From the NCBI GenBank assembly GCA_029378245.1, contig JARKIF010000058.1, positions 181,552 through 245,551 on the forward strand: DNA of 64,000 bases, written 5' to 3'. Source of the stretch: Roridomyces roridus (taxonomy: Eukaryota; Basidiomycota; Agaricomycetes; Agaricales; Mycenaceae). Under the pieces are notes generated by a model that was given only the letters and a program-made list of their open reading frames with translations, did not search any database and was not told where the DNA came from. The position numbers and the translations under genes were made by a program. Shown here in pieces: positions 35,144-46,154 of the stretch (the first letter of the stretch is position 1; each line of letters starts with the position of its first letter).

Positions 35144-35489
35144 ATTGGCTACGCACCTATAGCGCGCCTCGGCCCTGCGATGTTAATGTATCTGTTTGAG
35201 GTTAACCCTCACTGACTGCGCCGGCTTTCTCTCAGAGAAATCAGGGCATTCATGATTCAGAGTCGGGCTCAGGCCATTTATGGCCTATGTGCCAACTTCG
35301 CCCGACTCTCCGTCCCCGCCCATTGAAGGGAGGCTGCAGGGGAGAAAAAAAAACCCTCGTGGGGAACGAAGCGCTCCGGGCGGCGGTTGACCCTCGGGCG
35401 CCTCTTAACTCCGATTACATTGGTAGGAGTGCCCCTTCGTGGTTAGATCGTCCCCCTCGGCGATTTCGGCTGTGCGCCGGGCGGGAGCT

Positions 35490-35776
35490 TGTGGCACCAG
35501 TCGTATTTCCATGCATCATGCCACGATTCGGCGCCAATCCATTCGGATGGTTTTGTGGCTGATTCCGGTTTTTGAATCCTCAGCCTTCAGGCTGTACTGC
35601 CATAAAGCTGTGTGTCGTCCTCTTTCCTCTTCCCTCCACACTCCACCCCCCACCCTTCCTCTACCATGGCGGCCTTGCCACGAGCAGAAACCCGCGGTAG
35701 CTTGGCCAGCTGGTGGTCCGACAGCAACCCCCTGGTGGTCCAAGGCCCGACAATCAATATTCACGCGCTGGCGAAG
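35490..35776 (+). pseudogene. Captured promoter and first exon of an ARM family gene
   Basis: This segment duplicates about 46155-46426, the promoter and exon 1 of ARM copy 7, almost base for base. It includes the family box, the GCTGTACTGCCATAAAGCTG leader and the ATG (35666) of MAALPRAETRGSLASWW through GPTINIHALAK. At 35776 homology stops inside the codon series GCGAAG and unrelated Ty3 sequence begins. The resulting frame would read on for about 45 alien residues to a stop at 35911. It is a recent fusion product, not a working ARM gene. Confidence 0.85.
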
Positions 35777-37421
35777 GACAGAGAAGAACGAGAAGCCGAA
35801 GAAGAAACGCACAAACAAATCCACAGCGGCGCAGGGCGCCAGCGCTGGCAGTTCCGAAAAAGAGGGACAAATGCCATTGGAGGAACGAAGTATATTGACG
35901 GAACCAGATAAGACCTCCGCAGCAACGGGGGCACAAACAACCGGAATTGGAAATACTGGGGGTGCGGGCCTAGTCGACATTGTCAGTCACACCGCCCCCG
36001 TCACATTCCCCGCAATCCTACGAGGAAAATACGGAGGTGATCCTGTGTTCAACGAGATCCTGAAAAATCCAAAGCATTTCAAAGATTTCGAAGTGCGAGA
36101 GGGATTGATTTATCTTCGTCGCGGGGAGGATGAATTGCTATGCATCCCAGATCTTGTTTTCGACGGACTGGGAATGCGTAAATTGGTCATAGAGGAAGCA
36201 CATTCATTGCTAGCTCACCTGGGTGCGAGGAAAACTCTGGCATACCTCCGAGAGCAAGTGTGGTGGCCAGGGATGAATAAGGATGTGGCAGCGTACTGCG
36301 AGAGCTGCACCCTTTGCGCGATGAGCAAACCATCGACACAGAGGCCACAAGGGTTACTACGTACTTTGGAGGTACCTAGGCGGCCGTGGCAGTCGATTGG
36401 AATTGATTTCGTCGGCCCCCTACCTGCATCGAGCAACAGACACGGTGAATTTGACATGATATGCGGCGTAATTGATCACCTCACCTCGATGGTACACCTA
36501 ACGCCGACGAAGCAAACTTACAAGGCAATGGATATTGCAGAGCTTGTATTCGATGTCGTGTACAAATTACACGGCCTACCAGAAATCATCGTCAGTGACA
36601 GAGATTCACTTTTCACAAGTATTTTCTGGACGAGACTACACACCTTGATTAATACGGATCTGCGATTGTCATCTGCGTATCATCCACAGACAGATGGTGC
36701 GACCGAGCGGGCCAATCGTACGATGACACAAATGCTGCGGCAATGTGTTCAGTTAAATCAAAAGGATTGGGTGTCTCGCCTACCAGCAATTGAATTCGCG
36801 ATGAATTCGGCAAGATCGGACACGACAGGGTTCTCACCATTCTTTCTCAACTACGGACGGCTGCCAAGGCCAATGATATGGAACGACAGGAACGAATATC
36901 CTGGAGTCCGTAAGTTCGCAGAACGAATCAAAGAAGCACTAATGATCGCACACGATGCAATTATTGAGAAACGCGTCAAGCAGACGGTTCAGGCGAACAA
37001 AAAGCGAAGACCTGCACCGTTCGAGACCGGAGACCTTGTATATTTATCAACGGAGAATTTGGCTTTGCCAAAAGGGCGAGCGAGGAAACTCACCCCAAAG
37101 TATATCGGCCCTTTTCGGATTAACAGAGTTCTCGAACCAGGTGCTTCGTACGAATTGGATTTATCCCAGGAGCTGAAGATCCGAGGGATTAATTCATCAT
37201 TTCACGCATCACTATTGCGACAGCACATACCGAATGATGACAGAAGGTTCCCGGGGAGACAGCTGCACCAGCTACCGGGATTCGGTTCGGTACCGAGCGA
37301 GTGGGCGGTGGACAAAATAATCTCGCACAGCGGCCAAGGCAAGGACGCGCTGTTCGAGGTGCTGTGGAAGTCTGGAGATATCACATGGTTGCAATACGCG
37401 GAAGTCAAACAGGACCGGTGA
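35777..37421 (+). mobile_element. Ty3/gypsy pol fragment: integrase with chromodomain-like end
   Basis: The frame is open from upstream to TGA at 37419-37421. It encodes a zinc-binding HH-CC domain (HSLLAHLGARKTL...CESCTLCAMSK), the DDE integrase core (IDFVGPLP for the first Asp, IVSDRDSLF for the second, AYHPQTDGATERANR for the Glu region), the GPFRINRVLEPGASYELDL segment and a C-terminal chromodomain-like stretch (VDKIISHSGQGKDALFEVLW) ending VKQDR. Gag, protease, reverse transcriptase and most of RNase H are missing, so it is a dead 3' fragment of a chromovirus-type element. It is joined on the left to a captured ARM exon in a different frame, and on the right to the arm of the foldback element. 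Confidence 0.9.
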
Positions 37422-38209
37422 TTATTGCATGTGAACTTAGATCCCGAATTTAGGGGTCTCGAAAATTTTGTCGGGACTTTGGTCCCCACCGCCGACAGAA
37501 ATCTTGTCGGGATTCTGGCTCTGAGTTCAACCTAAATCTCTCGATGTCGGGACCCCGGATCAGAGTTCAATATGTCAAATCAAGCCAAAATCACCAAAGA
37601 ATCGCCAAAAAAATCCCTGAGCGCTCTTCCGGCCGGTTTCAACACGAAATTCTTTGATAGCCTCCGAGCCGTGGCGTGGGAGCTGGAGCCACAGGCTCGA
37701 ATCTCGATGATGGACGATTGATGGACGAACAATGGGCTAATGGTTACTGTGCAGTCGTGCCGCTGCAGTGCCGATGTCGGGACTTTGCATTAGACTGGAG
37801 TGTCAAGCAACTGACCATTGTCGGGACTTTGGATCAGGGTTCACCGGCCGCCGGACCCCCTTTGTCGGGACTCTGGCCCATAGTTCGACGGGCCATCCGG
37901 GCAATTTTGTCGGGACTCAGGATCTAAGTTCACACAGCATAATCACCGGTCCCGGAGGCTATCAAAGAATTTCGTGTTGAAACCGGCCGGAAGAGCGCTC
38001 AGGGATTTTTTTGGCGATTTTTTGGTGATTTTGGCTTGATTTGACATATTGAACTCTGATCCGGGGTCCCGACATCGAGAGATTTAGGTTGAACTCAGAG
38101 CCAGAATCCCGACAAGATTTCTGTCGGCGGTGGGGACCAAAGTCCCGACAAAATTTTCGAGACCCCTAAATTCGGGATCTAAGTTCACATGCAATAATCA
38201 CCGGTCCTG
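37410..38209. repeat. 0.8-kb foldback element with 257-bp inverted arms
   Basis: 37410-37666 and 37953-38209 are inverse copies of equal length with no difference that I could find. The spacer is 286 bp. Words of the type TTGTCGGGACTTTGG recur through the arms and the spacer. A degenerate copy of the terminal 33 bases also lies at 37920-37952. This suggests a smaller TIR element (about 37412-37952) whose left half was later copied in inverse to its right. The left arm starts at the last codons of the Ty3 fragment, so it could also be an inverted LTR pair. Confidence 0.8.
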
Positions 38210-38387
38210 GAAGGACACACCAATAGTACGTGTTTGTGTACGGCGACGCCGGCAAACACTGATGCAGAACATGCAGTGGGTGAACTACTCCAGCCCGTGG
38301 TCGATGCGGCGCATGATGTGCAAGTCCCCGTCCCCGGTAGCTTCGCGGTTACAGTCCGTGGAAATATCAACGCCGACGGCAGCGGGA

Positions 38388-38851
38388 TGGCAAGAATCGA
38401 CACTCGTGCCAGCAAGTTGTCCAAGAAGCTCTTCGACCCTCGCACCCACCGCATCAAGGATTATCAGCCCAAGGGTTACCGGGCTTTCGGATACGGCGGG
38501 CGTAACTGGCAGCGGAACAAGACTCGGCGCGAGCGGCGTGCGAGGTTCGCGCGCCATCGGGCCTTGATGGCGGCGGCGCAGGTAGACGAGGGGTGCTCTC
38601 AGGGTGTCGAGACGGCGGCAGGCATGCGGCCTGGGACTCCCTACCCGAGCGGCGAGGTGGTCAACGAGGTTCTGGCCGGATATGCGGAGGAGATTGCCGA
38701 GCTTTTCGGTGACAACGGCGACGACGAGTACGAGCCTGAGGGCATTGATGAAGACATCCCCCTCCCCCCCTACACCATCCACAAGGACGACGAGGACGAC
38801 GCGGCGGCGGGGTTAGTGGCTGCGGTGGAGCAGATTGCCATCGTGGCTTGA
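38388..38851 (+). CDS. Unrecognised ORF, probably a gene fragment
   Basis: The frame is open from the edge of the foldback element (about 38210) to TGA at 38849-38851, but the first in-frame ATG is at 38388 (MARIDTRASKLSKKLFDP). It has a basic middle (WQRNKTRRERRARFARHR) and an acidic C-terminal part (GDDEYEPEGIDEDIPLPP). No family is recognised. The open frame upstream of the ATG suggests that the 5' part was cut off by the foldback insertion. It converges with the MULE gene and could have been a companion transposon gene. Confidence 0.35.
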
Positions 38852-39386
38852 AGGAAGCGTGGCTCGGGATGACCGCGTGGGATCGATCATCGGAGGGCGG
38901 GTGTAAGGGATCACGCACACTTGTTTCAAATTGCCCACAGCTCCACCTCCCGATCGGGAAGGTGATGCGGCGGTGTTGTGGCGGTGACTTATGGATCACT
39001 GATTAGAACAGTGCGCAAATCAGCTGCCGTCGGCAGACAATCATGAAATCGTAACAAGTCCGCTGCCACTGAAAATTCCACAAAACTAGCTATGGGATAC
39101 ATCGGGAGGAGGTGCATAATAATAATAAGGGTGATATGAGGGGGGAGGGATAGGGTGTTGGGGATAGACAGCCATTGGGTAGGGAGGATAAGCGGCGACG
39201 GGCGGCGTGACGGGTACGGGGCACATGTACGGGGGCGTTAACAACGGCGCGCTCGCTGCGGGTAGCATGAGGGGCGGGGGTTGCTGCGGTGGCGCGGTCT
39301 CGGTTGTCGCGCTGCGCAAAGTACATCAATTGTTCTCGATCTCGGCAGGAAAAGACAGACCTCTTCCTCGGCTTCTTGGCTGCCTT

Positions 39387-42300
39387 CTACCCGCTGGCCA
39401 CTCCGGCGCTGTACGGGTCGTCATTTGTCGGTTTCTTATGCCTCTTCAATCCGGGGACCATGCTCCCCTTCGTCTGCTGCCAGTCGGACTTGTTGTTAGG
39501 AGGAATATATGATGACGTTGGTATGACAGAATGATCCTCCGTTTCGAGGAGGACGGCGTCCACGGCGGCTGCGAGTTTGTCGACGGTGGCATCTGTGAGC
39601 TTGCGGGAGGGTCGACGTAGGCGCGCTGTCATGCGCTGAAGCTTCTCGAAGAGATCTGCGAACCGACGCGCTTTTGGAACTGATTGCTCGGCCACGACGG
39701 GGGACAGATCCGACTCGGGCGGGGAAAACTCCGGTAAGGGGAGCGCGGGCTCGGCGGCGGGGGTATCTCCTGGTACCGTGGCTTTGGGGGCAGGTAGGCG
39801 ATCGGGGTTGACAAAGTTCTGAAGCGCACAGAGGTGTTTGCAGAACAAGATGAGGGGAAAGTCGGGACAGCTGCACGAGTAGGCGTCGATATCAATGTCG
39901 TAAGAGACGGTGGGGTCGGATTTGGAGCAGACAACATATCGCGCGTCGTCGACTTGCTCAAAGTCGTCCTCGGTATACTGCTGGCTCCGTTGGACAATGT
40001 CCCTGCGCTTCTTGACCTCCACGTCGGGACCTTCAAAGCCGATATCTTGTCGACGCTGCTTAAAGCGGTAGTAGGGTACGACTTCGGTGACGAGGGTGCT
40101 GATGAGATGGTCGAGACGTCGGTTGCGCCTGTTCCGGAAGAACTTGCCCTTCAGCACATGGTGCCAGCTGCAAGCACATTCAGCCCTCGACAGCCTGAGA
40201 GAGAGGACCGTCGGCGACTTACGCTTCCACGAGCATATTCATGTCGCACTGCTCCAGCAGGGACCGATCCTTCCGAAAGACGGCTGACCACATCCGTACC
40301 ACCCGTTCCGTCATCCAATACGTCTCGAGATACTCCACAAACCCAGCGGGCGCCGTCTGCTTGATCTTCAGCCAGGTGCTGTCGAATTTCTCCTTGTCTG
40401 TAATGCGCACGAAGCCTTTCAAGGTCGTCCAAACCTCCGGATGGTCCTTGATGCGAAGGTGCTGTTGCCAAGCGTGCAAAACATGCCACCAACACAAAAG
40501 GACCATAACTCCCATGTAGATCTCCCAGCATGCGTTGATTTGTGCCCAGCAAAAGTCGGATATGATGATCTTGGGGATGACAGTCGGGTTTCGGATACGA
40601 TGTAGCTTGAGGAAGTAAGCGATGGTTTCTTGACATCCATTTGACGCGATCATCCACGCAATTGGCAGGCCTAGAAAAGATCAGCGTGCACCCGGTGATC
40701 GCAGTGGTATTCTCGTCACCATGCTTCCACTTGTCCCGGACCACCAACGTCGTCAGTGTCACATTCTCGTACATCGACACATTGTGCGTCGCGTCTATGC
40801 ACATGAGCGGGCCGCCGTACTGCTCAAACATCGCCTTTTGCCACTTGGTCTGGATCATGAGGAGGAAGAGGTCGGGGGCTAGGTGAGAGCCAGGCGGGGG
40901 TGGGTCCAGTTTTGACTTGAAGCCTATCACACTGCCTCTTGCTTCGAGCTTCTTGACCCATCGTAGAGTCGATTCGCCGTCGTCGGGATGGAGCCGGACG
41001 GTCTCCGCTTCAATATCCTTCTGGATTCTTCGGATGTCGGAGAGTTGTATAAACTCTGTTCGGGATGCGACCGCGTCGCCGTCGAGAACGTCGAAGAGAT
41101 TGTCACTGTCGTACAGGCCTTGATGTACCATCTTGAGCTGATGGACAAGAGGTAAGTGCGGTCCACGACATTAGCGAGCACAACTCACAATCTGCTCTGC
41201 GTCCACCTTCAGTCGAAGCAAGCCGGCAATGTACTCCCGCGTCTCCGGAGGGATCCTGGTAAACCTGAGGTTCGCGTTTCCCAGCTCGTGGTTGTGAGTG
41301 TCGACGTGGTAACCCAAGAGCTTGCTGGTGTCGGGATATTCCTTGACCATGACGATGCACTGGCAGTCGATCCGCTTGCTGGGATTCTTACGCGTTCTTG
41401 CGGGTTTCTCCTTGTCCGTGGAGGGCTTGGGCTGTCGAGATTTCCCTCCGCGGGAGCAAATATATCTGCACTTTTTAGTGAAAGTCGGTGCATCGCGGAA
41501 GGTGGGAGGGTAGGTGTTATCGAGAAGAAGCTCGATACACTTGCTTTGTTCTTCGTTCTTCCGCCACGAATGAAAGTCTTCCCAGCTTTCCCAGCAAAGC
41601 GGCCATTCCTTGGAATCGACATCGTGCTGGTAAGATCCTGGAGGTGGCGCCACACGGAAGGTGAACGAGGAAGACGCCAGCGTCTATGAAGGCCCTTGGT
41701 GGACAAAAGGTGTTTTCTTGTTGCCGCCACCATCATTTCCGTGACATCTTGGAAGATCTTGCGAGATTTGGCAAGATTTTCCAGTTTGTTCAAGATCTTG
41801 GAAGATATTGGATGATTGTCAACTTGCCCAGGCATTATTTGATCATCATCTTGCAAGATCTTGCGAATTTTCTCCCCCCCCCAAGACCTTGAAACTTTGT
41901 GCAAGTTCCACTGATTCATTTTGAGGCCACTGATTTGCAGCGAATGTTCAAAGATTTTGAAAGATCGAAAGACAAAATATGGCTCATCAAGTCTAATAGG
42001 GATGCAAGATCTCACCAGAGTTGGTGGTGCCGTGGTGGCCAAGTTCAAGCCGCTACTGTGATCTATCATTTTATGTTGAAGGGTGCAACAGTGTGATCTA
42101 TCCGTTTCCTGGCGGTTCGGCTGCCAACGGATCAGCAGCCCAAGTGGGTGGCAATCAGAAAATCAATGATTGCCATGTGGGATTTGCTCCGACACTTGCG
42201 GCCTTTAACCTTCCAAGATCTTGTGACACACCAGAGAATTTGTGATTCCAGTATCAATTTTTTATCTTTTCCCATTTGTTGTCTGACTTACAAGATCTTG

Positions 42301-42723
42301 CAGCCTTGCAATGCAGAAAATATCATTTGAACCCTGCTTGAAATACCACATTGTGCAAAAACTAGCAAGATATCAATGGATGTTACAAGAACTTGATTCA
42401 ACTTTCAAAATAAGCCAAATCTTTCAAGATCTTGAGACTTTTGTTGAGATTTGAAGAAAGAACCACACATCCCTGCACAATTCCAGGTTTTGTCCACCAA
42501 GGACCCTCAAAAGCGTCGGAGCACTGATTGACGGAGCACTGGTTATGGCTGGATTCGATGGACCAGCGAGAGAAACACGGAAGCGCCCGAAGGAGGAGGC
42601 CATTGGGCGAGAATGGCGCTGGGCGAGGACGAGAAACGCGAGCAAGGTAGAGGTAAGAGGGAACAAATATGTGATCACGTTCTCGCCAACGGCTCCCCTC
42701 AATCCGTGCTCGCAGTCGTTCAT
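39387..42723 (-). CDS. MULE-type transposase with FAR1-like and SWIM domains
   Basis: The proposed ATG at 42721-42723 opens a short exon (MNDCEHGLRG...SAPTLLR) that joins, across a MITE-filled intron (41684-42504), to TLASSSFTFRVAPPPG. Then come a WPLCWESWEDFHSW / CQCIVMV...HNHELG region like FAR1 DNA-binding domains, the transposase core with LMCIDATHN (first Asp), GLPIAWMIASNGCQ, IIISDFCWAQ (second Asp) and CWWHVLHAW (C/H motif), and a SWIM zinc finger YSCSCPDF...CKHLCAL. Other introns are 41138-41188, 40671-40719 and 40168-40222, all of which restore frame. The frame meets TAG at 39387-39389 after SAGVASG, yet the same phase continues with a basic KAAKKPRKR and, over a possible 49-nt intron (39312-39360), a proline-rich tail to 39086. 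It catalyses cut-and-paste transposition of a Mutator-like element. I did not find its TIRs. Confidence 0.85.
41694..42502. mobile_element. 0.8-kb MITE filling the first intron of the MULE gene
   Basis: The termini are CCTTGGTGGACAAAA at 41694-41708 and its exact inverse at 42488-42502. The interior is AT-rich and carries the palindrome CAAGATCTTG five times (41791, 41854, 42214, 42291, 42425) plus a near copy at 41752. It encodes nothing. It occupies all but 10 bases on one side and 2 on the other of the predicted intron 41684-42504, whose GT donor abuts the terminus. No clear target duplication was found. Confidence 0.75.
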
Positions 42724-43546
42724 TTACTCATATGAAGCTTTGGATGTAATATATATTGCGACTAATTCTACAATGATGGGTACATGTCGAGAGTATCTGG
42801 CTAAAAAACGAAGGTACAAGTAATAAAGACCGTGGTACAGAGCAAGCGTTAACGCCAGCGAGCCAGCGAGCCAGACGTCGAGGAAGACGGCGTGTGCAAC
42901 CGTGAGGAGCTTGGGCTGGCTGACGAGGAGGAAAGTGGAGGCACGACCGACGGCCGACGGCAAGGGAGGCTCGTCGTCGGGTATGACAATCGAGAGTCGA
43001 GGGCGGGGAGCGGCGCGGTCGCTGAGACGGGGCTGTCGCGCCACTATCTCAGCCTTGCCCTTCCCTTTGCACGGCCACTTGACCATCAGCGGGTCGACAA
43101 CCTCGTTGCCGCTGTCGGCCGGGTTGAGGTAGGCCGGGAGGGTACGCGGAGCGGAGCGGCGGGCAGGAGTAGGGGCGGTATGACCTGTGGAGGGTCGTTC
43201 GATGGCACTCGACCAGTCGTGCATACGAGACGACGAGCGTATTCCATGTCTGCACGTTCGTAGCGTTCGGCGTTTCTAGCGGCACGGTATTCGGCTAGAG
43301 CGTTGTGGAAGGCCGCAATCGCGCGTGGAGCTGGAGACAGTGGTCGTGGAGCCGCGGGGAAAGAGGTAGAACAGCTTCCCATGGCCCCTGGTACACTGGG
43401 TAGAAAGATTGGTCAAGAGCGGGCACGAAACGGAAGAGATATTGCGACGTACCAACAGATACCACTCGCCCTTCTGTGACAGCCGTAGCGGGACCTCCGT
43501 CTTGCAAAGCAGACAGTGAAATAAAGGATCGTTTATATCGTACATG
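42724..43546 (-). CDS. Hypothetical protein with zinc-ribbon-like N-terminus
   Basis: The ATG at 43544-43546 starts MYDINDPLFHCLLCKTEVPL. A GTACGT...CCCAG intron joins EWYLL to CTRGHGKLFYLFPRG, giving a C-x2-C...C-x3-GH pattern like small zinc-binding proteins I recall from agarics. Beyond this the splicing is uncertain. The best later frame (LNPADSGNEVVDPLMVKWP, then KLLTVAHAVFLDVWLAG) ends at TAA 42724-42726, which directly abuts the proposed MULE start. The two could be neighbours in one element or parts of one gene. Low confidence in exon structure and no function assigned. Confidence 0.35.
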
Positions 43547-44482
43547 GCGGGCGGGAGGATGGCGAGGACGCGTCGGGGTTTGTGCAGGGAAGAAAGAGGT
43601 CTATGGAAGGAGGGAAAGGCAGGGCAAGCGAGCCACAACAAAGGGCGGCGAGAATACGGCAGCACTGATGGCCGAAGAACTGGCCGAGAGCAGCGCCACC
43701 ATCACCTTCCTCATTGGGAAGTGGAGCTGTGGGCAAACGCCAACAGTGGATCGCGCACTGCCTTTCGGCACGACGGCATTCTGGGCTATGCAGACGGCGC
43801 CGAATACTGCTCGGATGCAGCGGCGCCGAGACTGATTTCTTTTGACTCATTTCGACTCATTACTTGACTCATTAATAATTGACTCACTTAGCTAGTATAA
43901 ATAGGGCCCTTAGATGGCCACCTAAAGTAACATACATTTATTCTCTCATACATTCCAACAAGTAGATTTTATCGACTCAACCTCGTGCGAATCTAAGTCA
44001 ACAAACTAAATCTTCAACACTCGGAATTATTGTGTCTACGACTTCTTATCTAAGAACCCCGTAGCCTCACACGGCGTGAGGCGTGAGGCGAGAGCCAAGG
44101 CATCAACAGCAGGATGGATCCAAGGGTCTTCAAGTTGTCTTGAATCTTGAAGGCGTCGAGACAGAGGGATTGAGACGAAATTGAAGGGTTGGGGTCGTCG
44201 CGCGAGGGGGGAGAAGAAGACAAGTGGTGCTGCGGGCGTTTGATCAACAATGGCGTGATTGTTAATCGGACAAGATCGGACACCGATCTTCCGGACCACG
44301 TGCGTTCGGACTTGTCATTTTCAAGAATTCCGTGGCTTCCAGGCACCTCCAGGCAGCGAGCAAGAGGACCTCACAATGACTCTCAAAGCACAGAACGATC
44401 GCACGGCTTGACACAGACAAATTTCTGTCAAGACTGTCAAAAACATTTTCGGCAGCTCCTGGCGCCATGGAGGCTATACCAC

Positions 44483-44967
44483 TTTAGTAGCGTTAGGCGT
44501 CTGAGTGGCGCCTAATGATCTGGTCGATGCCTAAGATCAGCAAGACGCCTATCCTTGGCATTGCCTTGGCATGTGCTCGGCTCTCTGCTTACCTCACGAG
44601 TCACTGTATATCTGGATTCTGCCCTCATGAGTCCTTGCATTCACAGACGAAAAAGGGGGGGAGAGGACTGATTTGGGGCCACTCAAGCATCTTGCCCAAC
44701 CTAACCTAACTGAGTCTAACCGCCACTCACAGTGGATTCTGAGTTCTTCATTCACAGACGAAAATGGGGGGGAAAAACACTGATTTGGAACCACTCAAGT
44801 GTCTTGTGCAACCTAACCTAACAGAGTCTAACCACCACTCACGGTGGATTCTGAGTCTCAAAAAAACTCTTGGCAGTTGATGGACAGGCTGCAAATCACA
44901 TGGCAACCGAAAAATGTTAGGCATCAAAGAGTGATCGTTAGGCGTGATGACGCCTAACGCTACTAAA
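44483..44967. mobile_element. 0.48-kb MITE with internal tandem duplication
   Basis: TTTAGTAGCGTTAGGCGTC at the left end is mirrored at the right end (to 44967), with weaker inverted similarity for about 15 more bases inside and some outside. The interior has two tandem copies of a unit of about 125 bp (roughly 44620-44745 and 44745-44870) containing AACCTAACCTAAC, CACTCACAGTGGATTCTGAG and CACAGACGAAAA words. These words also occur in the 17.4 and 32.8 kb elements, so the families share interior sequence. Confidence 0.65.
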
Positions 44968-45708
44968 ACTGTCGTGCCTCGGCGCCATGTGAACCAGATG
45001 GATCAGATGGTGCCAGATCTCGCCAGATGCGCCAGATGGATTGAGTTTTGCTGATGAGCAGAAGTCTACAGCAGCACAAGGGGTACCAAAGATAAGAGTT
45101 CAGTACATCACCTCAAATTTTTTATTTCAGCCAAATTGGCTGACCCTCCCCCCCTCTATAAAAGGAAATTTCCTTTTTGGAATGCATCAAATCAGCTTAT
45201 TTTGGGTATTTTGGCCCGCCTGCTCCCTGTACATGCTTCCAAATGGCTTCTAGTGCATTCCCTTAGCTCTGGAGCCCAAGATTGGGGTTTTGGGCTAAAT
45301 TCTGAGTTGATGAGGCTCCTCATGTGACCAGGGCACGTGACTATCTGGACACGTGATCAATTCGGGACCATGTATTGAAAAATTTGAGAAAGTCCACTGG
45401 GACTCTGTTCAGTGGTCTAGCTAAGCAAACAGAGCCTTCCCGGTGTTCTGTAGAAATTTGGTACAAAACTTTTTTTCAGCCCTCAGAGGGACCCCCCTCC
45501 CCCCTCCTATAATAGGCAATTCCTTATCTTTGATACCCCTTGCAGCAGCAGTGGAGCCAAATTCCTGTCCAGGAATTCAACTGTGTCGTCCATGGGTATG
45601 AGGGTACACATTTTGATCAGCACCAGCATACATCACAGAGTTCAAGTCATTTTGAATGCCACTAATTTTCCTAATTTTCCTGAGGGCTGGCATACACATT
45701 GATGCAAC

Positions 45709-45750
45709 TAGGTCTGTTTGAAGCTTAGACCTAAGCTTCAAACAGACCTA
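45709..45750. repeat. Perfect 20-bp stem hairpin
   Basis: The 20-base arm TAGGTCTGTTTGAAGCTTAG is followed by two bases (ac) and its exact inverse. It is A/T-balanced, with no poly-T tail or neighbouring gene. It may be a remnant of an inverted-repeat element. Confidence 0.75.
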
Positions 45751-46154
45751 CATTGCAAAGACCCAGCACCTTGGGTGAACCTGGAATGAGCTAATCACCA
45801 AAGCAAGAAGATCAACAATATTATATGCACTATTGGATATGGGAGCTCATCTATGCAGAGTGAAATTCAATTTCAACAACTAGAAGTGTACCCGCAAAAT
45901 ACCAGAGCCTAGAGGGCTTGGTGAAAAATTGGAGGCTCCAGAGCAAAAGGAAAAATGAGCTGATGGGAGCTGTCAAAGTCAGTGATTGTGGCCGCAAAAC
46001 GGAAATGCACAGCCGCCATAATCAAAAGTCTGAATTTTAGTGAAAACCTACCGCAGAATTTGGCACAGCACAATTTGAAAAGAACAAGAACTTAGCAAGT
46101 AAGTTCTCGTAATTTGACCCACCCAATACCCCACACAAGCGCGCAAATTCTTTT

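Noticed and set aside
41209..42069. 286-codon minus-strand frame across the MITE and the MULE exon
   Set aside because: It is in a different phase from the conserved MULE exons and reads through the MITE.
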